Below, piece after piece: positions 8,400-17,404 of a stretch of 64,000 nt of DNA. Each line of letters begins with the position of its first letter. The stretch's first letter is position 1. Source of the stretch: Halobacteria archaeon HArc-gm2 (GTDB taxonomy: Archaea > Halobacteriota > Halobacteria > Halobacteriales > Haloarculaceae); NCBI GenBank assembly GCA_025517465.1, contig JAOPKE010000005.1, positions 310,001 to 374,000 of the forward strand. Direction: 5' to 3'. The notes below the pieces were generated by a model, which did not search any database, was not told the origin of the DNA, and worked only from the letters and a program-made list of their open reading frames with translations. Position numbers and translations under genes: made by a program.

Positions 8400-10211
8400 A
8401 TGGACGACGTCGTCGACCTGGTTCGCCGGTCGCTCGCCGACGAGACGGACGCGGAGTTCACCGCGCGCGTCGACGAGCAGGCCGCGGTGTTGCGGGAGGC
8501 CATCGCGGCGGGGCGATTCGACAACGAGGACTTCGCTGTCGGCCTCGAAGTCGAAGTCTACGCGATACACGAGAAGCCCGAACCGGTCGAGGACGACCCC
8601 GAAGACGGCGACGCGATAGCGGAGGCAGCCACTGACGAGGCCGACGAGGCGGACGCCGACGGAGCAGACCTCGACGCCGACCTGAGCAGCAGTGCGAGCG
8701 CCGCGCTCGATCCGTCGCTGGAACCAGCTGATCCCGTGCCAGACCCCGGAGCGGCCGACGCCGGTGCGGTGGACGGCGACGAGTCCGCAGATGACGACGC
8801 ACTTGACGAAGAACCCGACGACGTCGACGAACCGTACATGGACCCCGAGGAGTGGGAGGGAAAACTGGCTGCGCTCCCTGAGTCGGTGTTCGAGGGGCCG
8901 GCCGCGAAGGAACTCGGCGTCCATAACGCGGAGATCAACACCGACCCGGACGCCTTCGGTGCGACGGGGCTGGAGGTCCAGACGACGTCGGTCGAGATGC
9001 GCGTCAAGAAGGCCCGGGACGCCGCGCTCGCCGAGAACCGCGACATGGTGCTCGACGCGATGTGGACCATCCCGCCCGAGGGTGGCACCCTCGACTACTT
9101 CACCGACGTAGAGCAGCGTGACGGCGTCGTGTTCGCAGAGAACATGCGCCAGTATCCCCGCTACGTCGCGCTGGACAACGAGGCGCTGGCCCACGCTGGC
9201 GGCGAGATATCGTTCTCCGTGCCCGGCGCGGAGCACGCCTTCCCTTCCATCCTCTTCGAGTCGCTCACCACCTCGATCCAGCCCCACCTGCAGGTGCCGA
9301 CCGCCGGCGAGTTCCCGGACTACTACAACGCCGCCATCCGCACGCTCGGACCGGTGCTGGCGCTGACGGCGAACTCGCCACTCCTCCCCGCGGACCTGTA
9401 CAATCGAGTCGACGATCCGTACGAACTGCTCGACGAGACCCACCACGAACTCCGCATCGCGGCGTTCGAGCAGTCCGTCAACACCAGCGAGAATCCGAAA
9501 GTCAGGGTGCCGAGGGACATCGAGACGAGCGAGGACGTCGTCGACCGCGTCGTCGCGGACGACTGCTTCGCCCCGTTCCTCCGGGAGTGGATCACCGACG
9601 AACCCCGCCAGGGCGTCCACGACGAGCACTGGGAGTTCGACCACAAGCGGGGGACCTACTGGCGCTGGCTCCGGTGCGTCGTCGGCGGCGACCCGGTCGA
9701 CGGCGCGGGCGACCAGGAGTCGCTCCGTATCGAGTACCGACCGATTCCGACCCAGCCGACCGTCGAGGACCTCATCGGCACGCAGGTGCTCGTCGCCGGC
9801 CTCGTCCGGGGGCTGGTCGCGACCGGCCATCCGTTGGCCGAGCTCCCCTGGCAGGACGCGCGTCGCTCGTTCTACGACGCGGCCCGAAACGGCCTCGACG
9901 CGGAACTGGCGTGGGTGACCGAAGACGGCGAGCGGACCACCGACCACGACGTCATCTACGACGAGATATTCTCCCTCGCACGCGCGGGTCTCGACGCACA
10001 GGACGTGCCCGAACGCCGGGCCGACGAGTTCCTCGACCCGCTGGAACGCCGCTGGACCGCGGGCGAGACGCCGAGTTCGTGGAAAATCGGTCGCGTCCGC
10101 GAGCACCTCGACGACGGCCACTCCCTGGAGGACGCTATCTGCGAGATGCAGCGGGACTACTTCGAACTGAGCCAGGGCGAGGACTCCTTCGCCGACTGGC
10201 TCTCGTCGTAA
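8400..10211 (+). CDS. GCS2-like carboxylate-amine ligase with acidic insert
   Basis: The 603-residue protein carries glutamate-cysteine-ligase (GCS2) family hallmarks: FAVGLEVEVYAIHEKP near the N-terminus, ELGVHNAEINTDP, SLTTSIQPHLQVP, a KRGTYWRWLRC block and IEYRPIPTQPT, where conserved Glu and Arg shape the active site. A second family member lies at 62342-63856 and aligns over its whole length. This copy differs by an insertion of about 90 acidic, low-complexity residues (DADGADLDADLSSSAS and similar) between the first conserved block and EEWEGKLAALPESV. Haloarchaea make gamma-glutamylcysteine as their main thiol, but this is longer than the usual GshA, so the true substrate is uncertain. 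Confidence 0.75.
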   Translation: MDDVVDLVRRSLADETDAEFTARVDEQAAVLREAIAAGRFDNEDFAVGLEVEVYAIHEKPEPVEDDPEDGDAIAEAATDEADEADADGADLDADLSSSASAALDPSLEPADPVPDPGAADAGAVDGDESADDDALDEEPDDVDEPYMDPEEWEGKLAALPESVFEGPAAKELGVHNAEINTDPDAFGATGLEVQTTSVEMRVKKARDAALAENRDMVLDAMWTIPPEGGTLDYFTDVEQRDGVVFAENMRQYPRYVALDNEALAHAGGEISFSVPGAEHAFPSILFESLTTSIQPHLQVPTAGEFPDYYNAAIRTLGPVLALTANSPLLPADLYNRVDDPYELLDETHHELRIAAFEQSVNTSENPKVRVPRDIETSEDVVDRVVADDCFAPFLREWITDEPRQGVHDEHWEFDHKRGTYWRWLRCVVGGDPVDGAGDQESLRIEYRPIPTQPTVEDLIGTQVLVAGLVRGLVATGHPLAELPWQDARRSFYDAARNGLDAELAWVTEDGERTTDHDVIYDEIFSLARAGLDAQDVPERRADEFLDPLERRWTAGETPSSWKIGRVREHLDDGHSLEDAICEMQRDYFELSQGEDSFADWLSS

Positions 10212-10331
10212 CTCGTTCTCGCGATACGGGCTAGATCCCCTGAGAGTGGCCACCACGCGACTGTGCGTCGGATCCCCAAGCTGCCAACGTGACGATAGAT
10301 TCATATCACCCGTTTTCGAAGGTTTCGACAG

Positions 10332-11243
10332 ATGACGACCAACGGCCCGACGCATGACGTTTCGATTCACGGCGTGATCCCGCCGACGATTACCGCGTTC
10401 ACCGACGAGGAAGAGCTGGCACTCGACGCGACCGCCGCACACGCCCGGTTCGTCGTCGACCGGGGCGTCCACGGCGTCTTCCCGCTGGGGACCAACGGCG
10501 AGTTCCCGATGCTCAAGCCCGACGAGCGGGCGGCCGTCATCGAGGCCGTCGTCGACGAGGTGGGTGACGAAGTACCGGTCATCGCCGGCGTGAGCGCCCC
10601 GAGCACCCGGAACACCGTCTCCTACGCCCGGGACGCCGAGGCCAACGGCGCCGACGCCGCGGTCGTCGGCATCCCGTACTACTACCCTATCGACAGCACG
10701 GCGATCATCGAGCACTACGAGGAGGTCACCGCCGCCATCGACATCCCGGTGTACATCTACCACTTCCCCGCGCGGATGGGGAACAAGCTCGAACTGGAGA
10801 CGCTGGACCGGCTGGCCGACCTCGACGGCATCGTCGGCGTCAAGGACTCGAGCGGCGACGTCGCCTGGCTCGGACAGGCCATCGACCAGAACCCCGAACT
10901 GACCTACCTCGCCGGGCTGGACTCGCTGCTGTTCGCCGAACTCGAGATCGGCTGTACCGGACTCGTCAGCGCCGTCTCCAACGTCTTCCCTGAGCTCACC
11001 GTCGACCTGTACGAGTCCTACGTCAGCGGCGAGGAGAACCGCGCCCGGGAACTCCAGAGCACCGTCTTCGACATCTGGAAGGCCATCGACCGCGGCCCGT
11101 ACCTCGGCGGCGTCAAGTCCGCGCTCGACCTGCACCCCGAGGTCGACTTCGACCCCGGCCCGATGCGACGCCCGCTCTGGCGGATGGACGAGCAGGAGGA
11201 GGTCCAGCTCGAACGGACGCTCCGCACGCTCGACCTGATCTGA
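10332..11243 (+). CDS. DapA-family aldolase (dihydrodipicolinate synthase / KDG aldolase like)
   Basis: This class I aldolase of 303 residues belongs to the DHDPS/N-acetylneuraminate lyase superfamily, forming a Schiff base with an alpha-keto acid. The TIM barrel shows GVFPLGTNGEF (52-58 region), the catalytic Tyr143 in YIYHFPARMG and the Schiff-base Lys171 in GIVGVKDSSGD. The usual GTTGE loop reads GTNGE, as in many keto-deoxy-sugar-acid aldolases. It does not lie with lysine biosynthesis genes, so a 2-keto-3-deoxygluconate or related aldolase is likely. It converges with the dgcA gene across 48 bases; a functional link is not shown. Confidence 0.85.
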   Translation: MTTNGPTHDVSIHGVIPPTITAFTDEEELALDATAAHARFVVDRGVHGVFPLGTNGEFPMLKPDERAAVIEAVVDEVGDEVPVIAGVSAPSTRNTVSYARDAEANGADAAVVGIPYYYPIDSTAIIEHYEEVTAAIDIPVYIYHFPARMGNKLELETLDRLADLDGIVGVKDSSGDVAWLGQAIDQNPELTYLAGLDSLLFAELEIGCTGLVSAVSNVFPELTVDLYESYVSGEENRARELQSTVFDIWKAIDRGPYLGGVKSALDLHPEVDFDPGPMRRPLWRMDEQEEVQLERTLRTLDLI

Positions 11244-11291
11244 ACCCGTCGAAGGCCGCGGCAGACCGCCCACGATTTTGCCGATTTCCCG

Positions 11292-12323
11292 TCACTCGAC
11301 CAGCCGCGCGCCCGTCCCCGACGCGACGGCGCCGAGGTCGAACGCGCCGTTCTCGACGGGAATCCCCTCGCAGACGTCTTCGGCCAGCAGGAGCGCCCCG
11401 TCGAGGTCGGCGTAGTCGACCAGCGGCGCGAGGTGGCAGGCTGGGGCGATGGAGGCGTTCGACTCGACCATGCAGCCGAGCATCACTTCCAGGCCGTGCG
11501 CGCGTGCGGCGTGGATCTGTTCGAGTGCCGGGCGGAGGCCGCCGCACTTCATCAGCTTCACCGTGACGAGGTCGCAGGCGTCGGCGACTCGCGGGACGTC
11601 GCTCGCGGTGACGCAGGCCTCGTCGGCACACACCGGGAGCGACGTCTCTGCCCCGATCTTGCGGAGACCGTCCATATCGTCGGCGGGGACAGGCTGTTCG
11701 AGGAACTCGACGTCCGCCGCGGCGAGCCAGTCGGCCTTCGCTATGGCCTCGTCAGCGTCCCAGCCCTCGTTCGCGTCGACCCGAATCTCCGCGTCGGGTG
11801 CAGCCTCCCGGACGGCGTCGAAGCGGGCGCGGTCGTCGTCGGTGCCGAGTTTGATCTTCAGGTGGTCGAACCCCGCGTCGACGGCCGAACTGGCCCGGTC
11901 GGCCATCTCTCCGGGTTCGGCGATGCCGACGGTGTAGGACGTTGGCGGCGCGACGTCGGGGTCCAGTCCCCACTGGCGATACAGGGGAACCTCCAGGTCG
12001 CGCGCAGCGAGGTCGGCCAGCGCTGTCGAGACGGCGGCCCGCGCGGCGGGGGCGTCGGGTGCCCGACGCGAGAGTCGGTCGGCGATTCGCTGGCCGGCGT
12101 GGGGGTCGTCGACGTCCTCGACGACGGTGAGGAGGTCGGGAAGCACGTCGGCGACGGAGTCGGGGGACTCGCCGTAATAGGCGCTGGGCGTGCCACCGCC
12201 GACGCCGACGATTCCCTCGCGTTCGAGTCGAACGACGAACGCGTCGGTGGTGCCGGTCGTCCCGCGGGCGATGGTGAACGGGTCCTCGACCGGTAGCTCG
12301 TGGTAGTGGAAGGACGTGTCCAT
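11292..12323 (-). CDS. dgcA: enolase-superfamily racemase, probable N-acetyl-D-glutamate racemase
   Basis: The 343-residue protein has the N-terminal capping domain and C-terminal barrel of the muconate-lactonizing/dipeptide-epimerase subgroup. Catalytic residues are all visible: K156-I-K158, the metal ligands D183 (RVDANEG), E209 (EFLEQP) and D234 (CADEAC), and K256 (VTVKLMKCGG). On sequence alone it would be called an L-Ala-D/L-Glu epimerase. Its position directly after a DUF1611 gene matches the DgcN-DgcA pair described for D-glutamate catabolism in marine Proteobacteria and halophilic archaea, so I favour N-acetyl-D-glutamate racemase. An alternative GTG start at 12329 overlaps the upstream stop by 4 bases. 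Confidence 0.8.
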   Translation of the reverse strand: MDTSFHYHELPVEDPFTIARGTTGTTDAFVVRLEREGIVGVGGGTPSAYYGESPDSVADVLPDLLTVVEDVDDPHAGQRIADRLSRRAPDAPAARAAVSTALADLAARDLEVPLYRQWGLDPDVAPPTSYTVGIAEPGEMADRASSAVDAGFDHLKIKLGTDDDRARFDAVREAAPDAEIRVDANEGWDADEAIAKADWLAAADVEFLEQPVPADDMDGLRKIGAETSLPVCADEACVTASDVPRVADACDLVTVKLMKCGGLRPALEQIHAARAHGLEVMLGCMVESNASIAPACHLAPLVDYADLDGALLLAEDVCEGIPVENGAFDLGAVASGTGARLVE

Positions 12324-12325
12324 GG

Positions 12326-13342
12326 TCACAGCAACGCGTCGAGCACGTCGTCGCCGACGCCGAACCTGACGGGGTCCGTCGCCGGTGCGGTAAGTTCGTC
12401 GGCGAACGAATCGACTGCTTCGTGGGCCGGCCCATCGTCCAGGTCGCTCGTGTTGACCATCCCGGCGAGCACGTCGGCCTGCCGGACCGGCGCGGCCATC
12501 GCCTCGTAGAGGGTGGCGTAGCTCGCTGGGTCGGGAATCTCGAAGGACTCGTAGCCGTGGACTGTCTCCTGGCCGGCGACGTGGCAGAGGACGAGGGCGT
12601 CGGGCATCGCGCCGTGGAGGATGCTCATCGTCACGCCGGAGTAGGCGGGGTGGGCGATGGCCCCCTGGCCCTCGACGACGAGCAGGTCGTGGTCGTCGGC
12701 GGCCTCGCGGACCATCTGCTCGACTGCGCCGGCGGCGAAATCCGAGATCACCCGGTCGACGACCATCCCCCATCCGGCGATCATCACGCCGGTCTGGCCC
12801 GTCGGGACGACGGCGGCGTCGATGCCGCGCTCGCGCGCCGCGTCGCGCACCTCGAAGGCGGCGGTCATCTTCCCCGTCGAGCAGTCAGTTCCGACGGTCT
12901 CGATGACGCGCGCGTCGACCTCGCTCGCCCGTCCCTCCGAGACCGTGAGGTCGTCGGGCGGGCGGCGGACGTCCCGGAGTGCTGCGCCGTGTTCGGCGGC
13001 CAGCGTGGCGAACTCCTCGTCGTCGGCAAGGAAGTCGTGCAGACCCGCGATGACGTCGCAGCCCCGTTCCAGCGCCCGACGGACGTCGTCGCGCCAGGAC
13101 GGGTCGAACTCGCCACCGATGGGCGCGACGCCGACGATCAGCGCGTCCAGATCGTCCTCGGCGTCGTCGAGCGAGGCCACGATCGGGACGTCGGGGAGGT
13201 CCGGGACGTGGTCGCTGACCCGGTCGCCAGCGGTATCCCGGTCCAGCAGCGCCCGGACGTCGTGGTCGCCGTAGCGCAAGATGCCCACGGCTGTCTTTGC
13301 CCGGTCGGGAAACGATTCGTGGGCGAGCACGGCGACTCTCAT
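12326..13342 (-). CDS. dgcN: DUF1611 P-loop protein, probable D-glutamate N-acetyltransferase
   Basis: The 338-residue protein is a DUF1611 member: an N-terminal Rossmann-like domain (MRVAVLAHESFPDRAKTAVG) and a C-terminal P-loop-like domain with GTDCSTGKMT (151-160), then PTGQTGVMIAGWG and LLVVEGQGAIAHP. In the established DgcN-DgcA pathway, DgcN acetylates D-glutamate and DgcA racemises the product. The gene overlaps or abuts dgcA, so the two are one operon. ATG 13342 is favoured over earlier in-frame codons because TATA-like ATTTAGG lies about 27 bases upstream on the minus strand. Assignment rests on family and gene order. Confidence 0.8.
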   Translation of the reverse strand: MRVAVLAHESFPDRAKTAVGILRYGDHDVRALLDRDTAGDRVSDHVPDLPDVPIVASLDDAEDDLDALIVGVAPIGGEFDPSWRDDVRRALERGCDVIAGLHDFLADDEEFATLAAEHGAALRDVRRPPDDLTVSEGRASEVDARVIETVGTDCSTGKMTAAFEVRDAARERGIDAAVVPTGQTGVMIAGWGMVVDRVISDFAAGAVEQMVREAADDHDLLVVEGQGAIAHPAYSGVTMSILHGAMPDALVLCHVAGQETVHGYESFEIPDPASYATLYEAMAAPVRQADVLAGMVNTSDLDDGPAHEAVDSFADELTAPATDPVRFGVGDDVLDALL

Positions 13343-13366
13343 ACCTGTGAAATCGACCGCCCGCCT

Positions 13367-13374
13367 CCTAAATG
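13367..13374 (-). promoter_or_regulatory. TATA-like promoter of dgcN-dgcA
   Basis: The minus strand reads ACATTTAGGAGG centred about 28 bases upstream of ATG 13342. This fits a leaderless mRNA and sets the start of dgcN. Confidence 0.45.
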
Positions 13375-13430
13375 TTCGTCGGTGAGACCCAGTTCGGGAG
13401 AGGTGAATCGCGACGATGAACGGTACCGAG

Positions 13431-13693
13431 AACAACTTGAAAGCCCCGCGCGGTTCGAGTCCCGCGGCTCGCTGTGCTCCTCGCCCTCCGGGCTGCGGTG
13501 CTTGCTTCGCCGGGGTTCCTCGAACCGCACGCCCCTTTCAGTCCACCCGGTTCGGCCGATTAGCCAGGAGAAACGGGTGGGAATGAAAGGGGCCGCTGTC
13601 TCGGGGAAGGCGGACCCGACAAGCACCGCAGGCCGAAGGCCGAGGAGCGCAGTCGCGGTCCCCCGACCCGAGAGAGCGGGGGCTTTCGGGCTG
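13431..13693. repeat. long palindromic element, copy II (subfamily B)
   Basis: Terminal GAAAGCCCC (13439-13447) pairs with GGGGCTTTC (13679-13687). The inner arms GCCCCTTTCAGTCCACCCG (13531-13549) and CGGGTGG...TGAAAGGGGC (13574-13593) enclose only about 24 bases. The left half has the side stem CGGTTCGAG (13451-13459) with CTCGAACCG (13519-13527). The right half has GCTGTCTCGGG (from 13594) with CCCGAGAGAGC (about 13666-13676, one mismatch). Together this predicts a four-way junction. It lies between the 3' end of the Vms1-like gene and the promoter of dgcN. Confidence 0.85.
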
Positions 13694-13736
13694 TCGTACT
13701 CGTTCGTTCTCGCAGTCGAAGACCGGACAAATCGAA

Positions 13737-14630
13737 CTACAGCGTTCGCAACTGAAGGGTCCAGAACTCGTGGAGGGCGTCCCCCAGCGCGGACTCCGGG
13801 TCGCCGGTCGCGTCCACACTTTGCGTCACGTCGGCGACGTCGTCGAACTGGGAGAGCAGGCTGCGCTCGCCGACGACGAAGAGGCGCTCGGCGTCGCGCT
13901 CTTCGAGCGCGGCCTTGCAGCGCTCCAGGTGGGAATCGATCTGGGCGTCGCGGAGGCGTTCGAAGCGGGCCTGGGAGAACCCGCCCTTGGAGTGCTGGCT
14001 CTTTAGGTCGGCGTCGAAGCCGTGGAAGGCGGTGCGATCCTGGCCCTCGTACTCGCCGAGGGCGAAGAGATCCGAGCGGACGAGGGCGAGGGCGTACTCG
14101 CCGGTGGGTTCGAACCACTCGCGCTGGAGGGTGACGTGGTCGTCCCACGAGGCGAAGGGCTCGGGTGGGACGGGAACGGACAGACAGGCGCCCAGCAGCC
14201 CGGCGTCGTCGGTGACGGCCAGGCAGGGTGCGGCGCGGGCGACCAGCCCGGCGCGGTCGCCGAAGGCGTCGCGGACGGCCGGTGGGAGGTCGTGTTCCGC
14301 GTCGACGAAGGCGGTGAACACGCCCTCGGGACCGGTCTCGACGGATTCGAGTCGGTCCAGGATTTCGTCGCGACGGTCTCCGGCGACCGCCTCCTGCCGG
14401 CGGAAATCGGCGGTCGAATCGTCGCGCTTGAGCCGCTCGACGCGGTCTTCGAGTTCGGTTATACGGTCCTCCAGGTGGTTGACGCGCTGCTGGGCCGCCT
14501 GGCGGTCGCTCACGGCCTCGGCGCGGCGCTCGGACTCGGCGTCGCGTTCGCGTTCGAGGTGACGCTTCTCTTCCTCCAGCGTCTCGACCCGCGCTTTTAG
14601 CCTCGCCCGGCCGAGCAACCTGTCGATCAT
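13737..14630 (-). CDS. Vms1/ANKZF1-like peptidyl-tRNA hydrolase (aRF1-related)
   Basis: The 297-residue protein begins with a charged coiled coil (about 10-70), followed by an eRF1-like domain. The motif KGGFSQARFERLRDAQIDSHL has GGFSQ at 216-220, the position of the catalytic Gln in Vms1/ANKZF1 hydrolases, which free nascent chains from tRNA on stalled ribosomes. In release factor aRF1 the corresponding loop is GGQ. Archaeal members of this family are thought to rescue stalled translation or act on aberrant peptidyl-tRNA; I infer that role here. ATG 14630 is chosen since upstream codons in frame encode unrelated low-complexity sequence. Confidence 0.85.
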   Translation of the reverse strand: MIDRLLGRARLKARVETLEEEKRHLERERDAESERRAEAVSDRQAAQQRVNHLEDRITELEDRVERLKRDDSTADFRRQEAVAGDRRDEILDRLESVETGPEGVFTAFVDAEHDLPPAVRDAFGDRAGLVARAAPCLAVTDDAGLLGACLSVPVPPEPFASWDDHVTLQREWFEPTGEYALALVRSDLFALGEYEGQDRTAFHGFDADLKSQHSKGGFSQARFERLRDAQIDSHLERCKAALEERDAERLFVVGERSLLSQFDDVADVTQSVDATGDPESALGDALHEFWTLQLRTL

Positions 14631-14700
14631 CGACTCGAAAGGCGGCGTGTGACGGTAAAAATCTTGCAGGAGAGCGACCGTGGCCGCGGGTCGGTCGGCC

Positions 14701-15048
14701 CTACACTGCCGTCCCTTCGGCGACCGGGAGCAACTGCTCCGCACGGTCGGCTTTCGCCAGGAGTACCTCGTGGAGCGCCGGCGGGTTGCGAACGGAGGTG
14801 TCCTCGAGCAGGTCGCGCGGGACCGCGAGCGTGTCTGCGGGGACGGACTCGTCCCCCCGGACGGCGAGGTGGTGAGTGTCGAGTTTCATGACGAGCGGAT
14901 GGTCCGTCCGCTCGACGCCTTGGCCGGTCGCGTACAGTTCGCGGTTGACCTGTTCGTGTTGTTCGCGGGAGATCGCCGGTTCGCCCTCGGGATGGGGCTG
15001 AACGTACAGCCGCCCGAGGTAGTAGCCTCGGGAGAATCGTTCGAACAT
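14701..15048 (-). CDS. small haloarchaeal protein, DUF5802-like
   Basis: The 115-residue acidic soluble protein starts MFERFSRGYYLGRLYVQP, followed by ISREQHEQVNRELYATG and PLVMKLDTHHLAV. It looks like the haloarchaeal DUF5802 family, judged from memory. No catalytic or metal motif is evident and there is no cysteine. A GTG at 15057 is also in frame, but ATG 15048 has a TATA-like TTTATGTG about 30 bases upstream. The function is unknown. Confidence 0.8.
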   Translation of the reverse strand: MFERFSRGYYLGRLYVQPHPEGEPAISREQHEQVNRELYATGQGVERTDHPLVMKLDTHHLAVRGDESVPADTLAVPRDLLEDTSVRNPPALHEVLLAKADRAEQLLPVAEGTAV

Positions 15049-15361
15049 GCTGTTCACTGGGTGTTAGACATTAACACACATAAACACTCGCCCATAGCGT
15101 TTTGTCGACGGGCAATCCGACCGGTCGGTCGCCGGGCGGGGTCGGCGCTGTCGAAGGGTGAACGTATCTGCAAGATGTGATGTACTCGCCGGGAGCCGGC
15201 GTCGCGGACCAGAGCGACTGAAATCCGTCGATAAACGCTCTTCGAACTCCTGGTGGCGTTTCACCCCCTCGGTGAACGGTTCGAACGGAGCCGGAGGACG
15301 GGCTGAACGGTGAGAACAGTGACTGTCGTTTTATAGGTGTCTGGTATAGAATGAATCGAGT
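15049..15361. other. gene-free interval with two divergent promoters
   Basis: Nothing convincing is encoded in this 313-base stretch. The side near 15065-15090 is AT-rich and holds the promoter of the 15048 gene. The side near 15329-15337 (TTTTATAGG) is the TATA box of the 15362 gene, 29 bases before its ATG. A 66-codon frame on the minus strand (15064-15264) has no recognisable features and is not called. Confidence 0.5.
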
Positions 15362-16465
15362 ATGAACACTCGGGAGGTAGCGGTGGTCGCAGTCGTCGTC
15401 CTGGTGGGCGTTGCCGGTGCAGCGCTCCCCACCGTCGCGGCGACGACGGCGGACCCCGCGGCACAGGTCGAGGAACCGAACGAGACGGCCACGGAGGCGA
15501 ACGCCACCGACAGAGGGAGTGGCGACGAGCCGGCCGCGTTCGGAACCCAGATGACGGCGTTTATGCAGAGTAGCGCTTCGGAAGCGAACGACACGGTCGA
15601 ATCAGGCATGTGGACGGCCGGGTTCGAGCGTGCGAACGAGTCGAAACAGGCCCGGATGGCCGAACGGCGGGCGGGATCGCTCGAACAGCGACTCGAGCGT
15701 CTCCGGGAGCGGAACCAGACCCTCACGGAGCGATACGAGAACGGGTCACTCTCACGGAGTGCCTACGTCGCCCAGTCGAGCCAGCTCTCCGGGCGCATCG
15801 CGGCGCTCCGGACGAGCGTCGACGAGACCGACCGGGCCGCCGAGAGGGCGGGGATCAACGACACCCGGTTCGACACGCTCCGCACCGAGGCCAGGAACAT
15901 GACCGGCCCGGAGACTGCGGGCGTCGCCCGTGACGTCGTCGCCGGAGGGCAGGGCCCACCGGCCGACCGTGGCCTGCCAGGTGAGCGCGGGAACGGTCCC
16001 GACGTCGTCCCCGGCAGCGGGAACGGTACCGACGCCGGCAACCTGACCGGGAACGTGAGTCTCGGGAACGGCGACCTGAACGTGACGAATGCCTCTGGCA
16101 GCTCGACGGGGGGTGGGAACGCAAACCCTAGCGACAGGGGTGTGGGCACCGGGTCCGACGGTACGGGGTCCGGTGACGCCTCGAATAGCGGGAACAGTAG
16201 TTCCGACGGTGCCGGCGCTGACGGCGACTCCGACGACGTGAACGGGTCCGGAACCAGCGGTGACGTTCCGGGAAATGGGAACGCGGGATCTGGCACTGGT
16301 GACGCCGCCGATCCCGGCTCCGGTGACGACGGCGACGACTCCTCCGGGGACGGGGATGGAAACGGGAACGGGGACCGAAACGGGAACGACAACGGCGGCA
16401 CCGGTAACGAAGCCGGTGGAAACGGTACCGGCAACGGTCTCGTCGGGGACCTCCTCGGCCTCTAG
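15362..16465 (+). CDS. secreted coiled-coil protein with Asn/Gly/Asp-rich tail
   Basis: The 367-residue protein has a Sec-type signal peptide (MNTREVAVVAVVVLVGVAGAALPTVAATTA), then a helical region (about 90-165) with ERRAGSLEQRLERLRERNQ and RIAALRTSVDETDR likely to form coiled coil. From about residue 190 it becomes an extended Gly/Asn/Asp/Ser-rich tail (GNGNGDRNGNDNGGTGNEAG), rich in N-x-S/T glycosylation sequons such as NLT, NVS and NGT. There is no anchor at the C-terminus. It precedes a winged-helix regulator by 166 bases on the same strand. Function is unknown; a cell-surface or matrix protein is a guess. Confidence 0.8.
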   Translation: MNTREVAVVAVVVLVGVAGAALPTVAATTADPAAQVEEPNETATEANATDRGSGDEPAAFGTQMTAFMQSSASEANDTVESGMWTAGFERANESKQARMAERRAGSLEQRLERLRERNQTLTERYENGSLSRSAYVAQSSQLSGRIAALRTSVDETDRAAERAGINDTRFDTLRTEARNMTGPETAGVARDVVAGGQGPPADRGLPGERGNGPDVVPGSGNGTDAGNLTGNVSLGNGDLNVTNASGSSTGGGNANPSDRGVGTGSDGTGSGDASNSGNSSSDGAGADGDSDDVNGSGTSGDVPGNGNAGSGTGDAADPGSGDDGDDSSGDGDGNGNGDRNGNDNGGTGNEAGGNGTGNGLVGDLLGL

Positions 16466-16631
16466 ACGAACGACGCCCGGTCCGACGGCGACTGATCCGA
16501 CCGCACCTGGTCCGTTTCGACAGCCGGTTCGCGCCATCCGAACCAACCAGTAGACGACGGCGGGACGACGCCGGCCGCCGGCGCGTCGGAGGAGACACGC
16601 TTTTCCGTCCTGGGACACTATCCTCAGGTGA

Positions 16632-17375
16632 ATGGACTCCGCCGAGTTGCTCGACTTGCTCGGGAACGCGAACCGCCGTCGCATTCTCAGGTTGCTCGCG
16701 CACAAACCCTGTTACGTGACCGAGATCAGCGAGTACCTGGGCGTCAGTCCGAAGGCGGTCATCGACCACCTCGGTAAACTCGACGACGCCGGCCTGGTCG
16801 AGAGTCGCACCGACGACCGGCGGCGCAAGTACTTCTCTATCGCACGAAACCTCCGCCTCGAGGTCCAGGTCTCGCCTCACGAGTTCGGCGCGAAGAGCGC
16901 CTACCCCGCGAACCCGGGCTTCGACGTGAGTTCCTGTCGCTACGTCAGCATCGAAGTCGACGGCGCTGACGGGGACAGTACCGACGGGGACGGCGCCGAT
17001 GGCGCGACGAGCGTCGACGACGCCGGCGACGATGCCGGTGAGGACGTCGACGCCGATACGGAGGCGCTGAAACGACACGCCAGGGAACTCGAGCGACTCA
17101 AACAGCTCGAAAACGAGCTCTCGCTGGCCCAGCGGTGGGTCCAGGGCAGTCTCTCGGAAGTCCGGGAGAACATCGACGAGGCCGTCGAGGACGGCACCGA
17201 CGACGGCCGCCTCTACGCGGCCGTCATCGGCGCGCTCGCGACCGGTGACCGTGACGTCCGGACGATCAGCCGCGACGTCGAAGCCCATCCCGAGTTCGTC
17301 GAGGAGGCCCTGGAGTGGCTCGCCAGCGAGGGCATCGTCGAGCAGTCCGGCGGAACCTGGCGCCTGTGCGAGTGA
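16632..17375 (+). CDS. ArsR-type winged-helix regulator with second C-terminal wHTH
   Basis: The 247-residue cytoplasmic protein starts with an ArsR/winged-helix domain (ELLDLLGNANRRRILRLLA, recognition segment VSPKAVIDHLGKLDDAGLVESR). A central acidic low-complexity spacer (about 115-140) and a coiled coil (LKRHARELERLKQLENELS) follow. The C-terminal domain RTISRDVEAHPEFVEEALEWLASEGIVEQSGG looks like another winged helix. This layout suggests a dimeric DNA-binding regulator with two DNA- or partner-binding heads. No effector-binding cysteines are arranged as in metal sensors. The upstream exoprotein may be a target. Confidence 0.85.
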   Translation: MDSAELLDLLGNANRRRILRLLAHKPCYVTEISEYLGVSPKAVIDHLGKLDDAGLVESRTDDRRRKYFSIARNLRLEVQVSPHEFGAKSAYPANPGFDVSSCRYVSIEVDGADGDSTDGDGADGATSVDDAGDDAGEDVDADTEALKRHARELERLKQLENELSLAQRWVQGSLSEVRENIDEAVEDGTDDGRLYAAVIGALATGDRDVRTISRDVEAHPEFVEEALEWLASEGIVEQSGGTWRLCE

Positions 17376-17404
17376 GCGCCGGGTCCGGACCCACGCTTCG
17401 CGGA

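Noticed and set aside
7812-11273. A 1153-codon minus-strand frame
   Set aside because: It is the complement of three real plus-strand genes (carbonic-anhydrase-like, GCS2-like, DapA-like); high GC keeps antisense frames open.
15064-15264. A 66-codon minus-strand frame
   Set aside because: It contains the promoter region of the downstream gene, has low acidity, and no recognised pattern.
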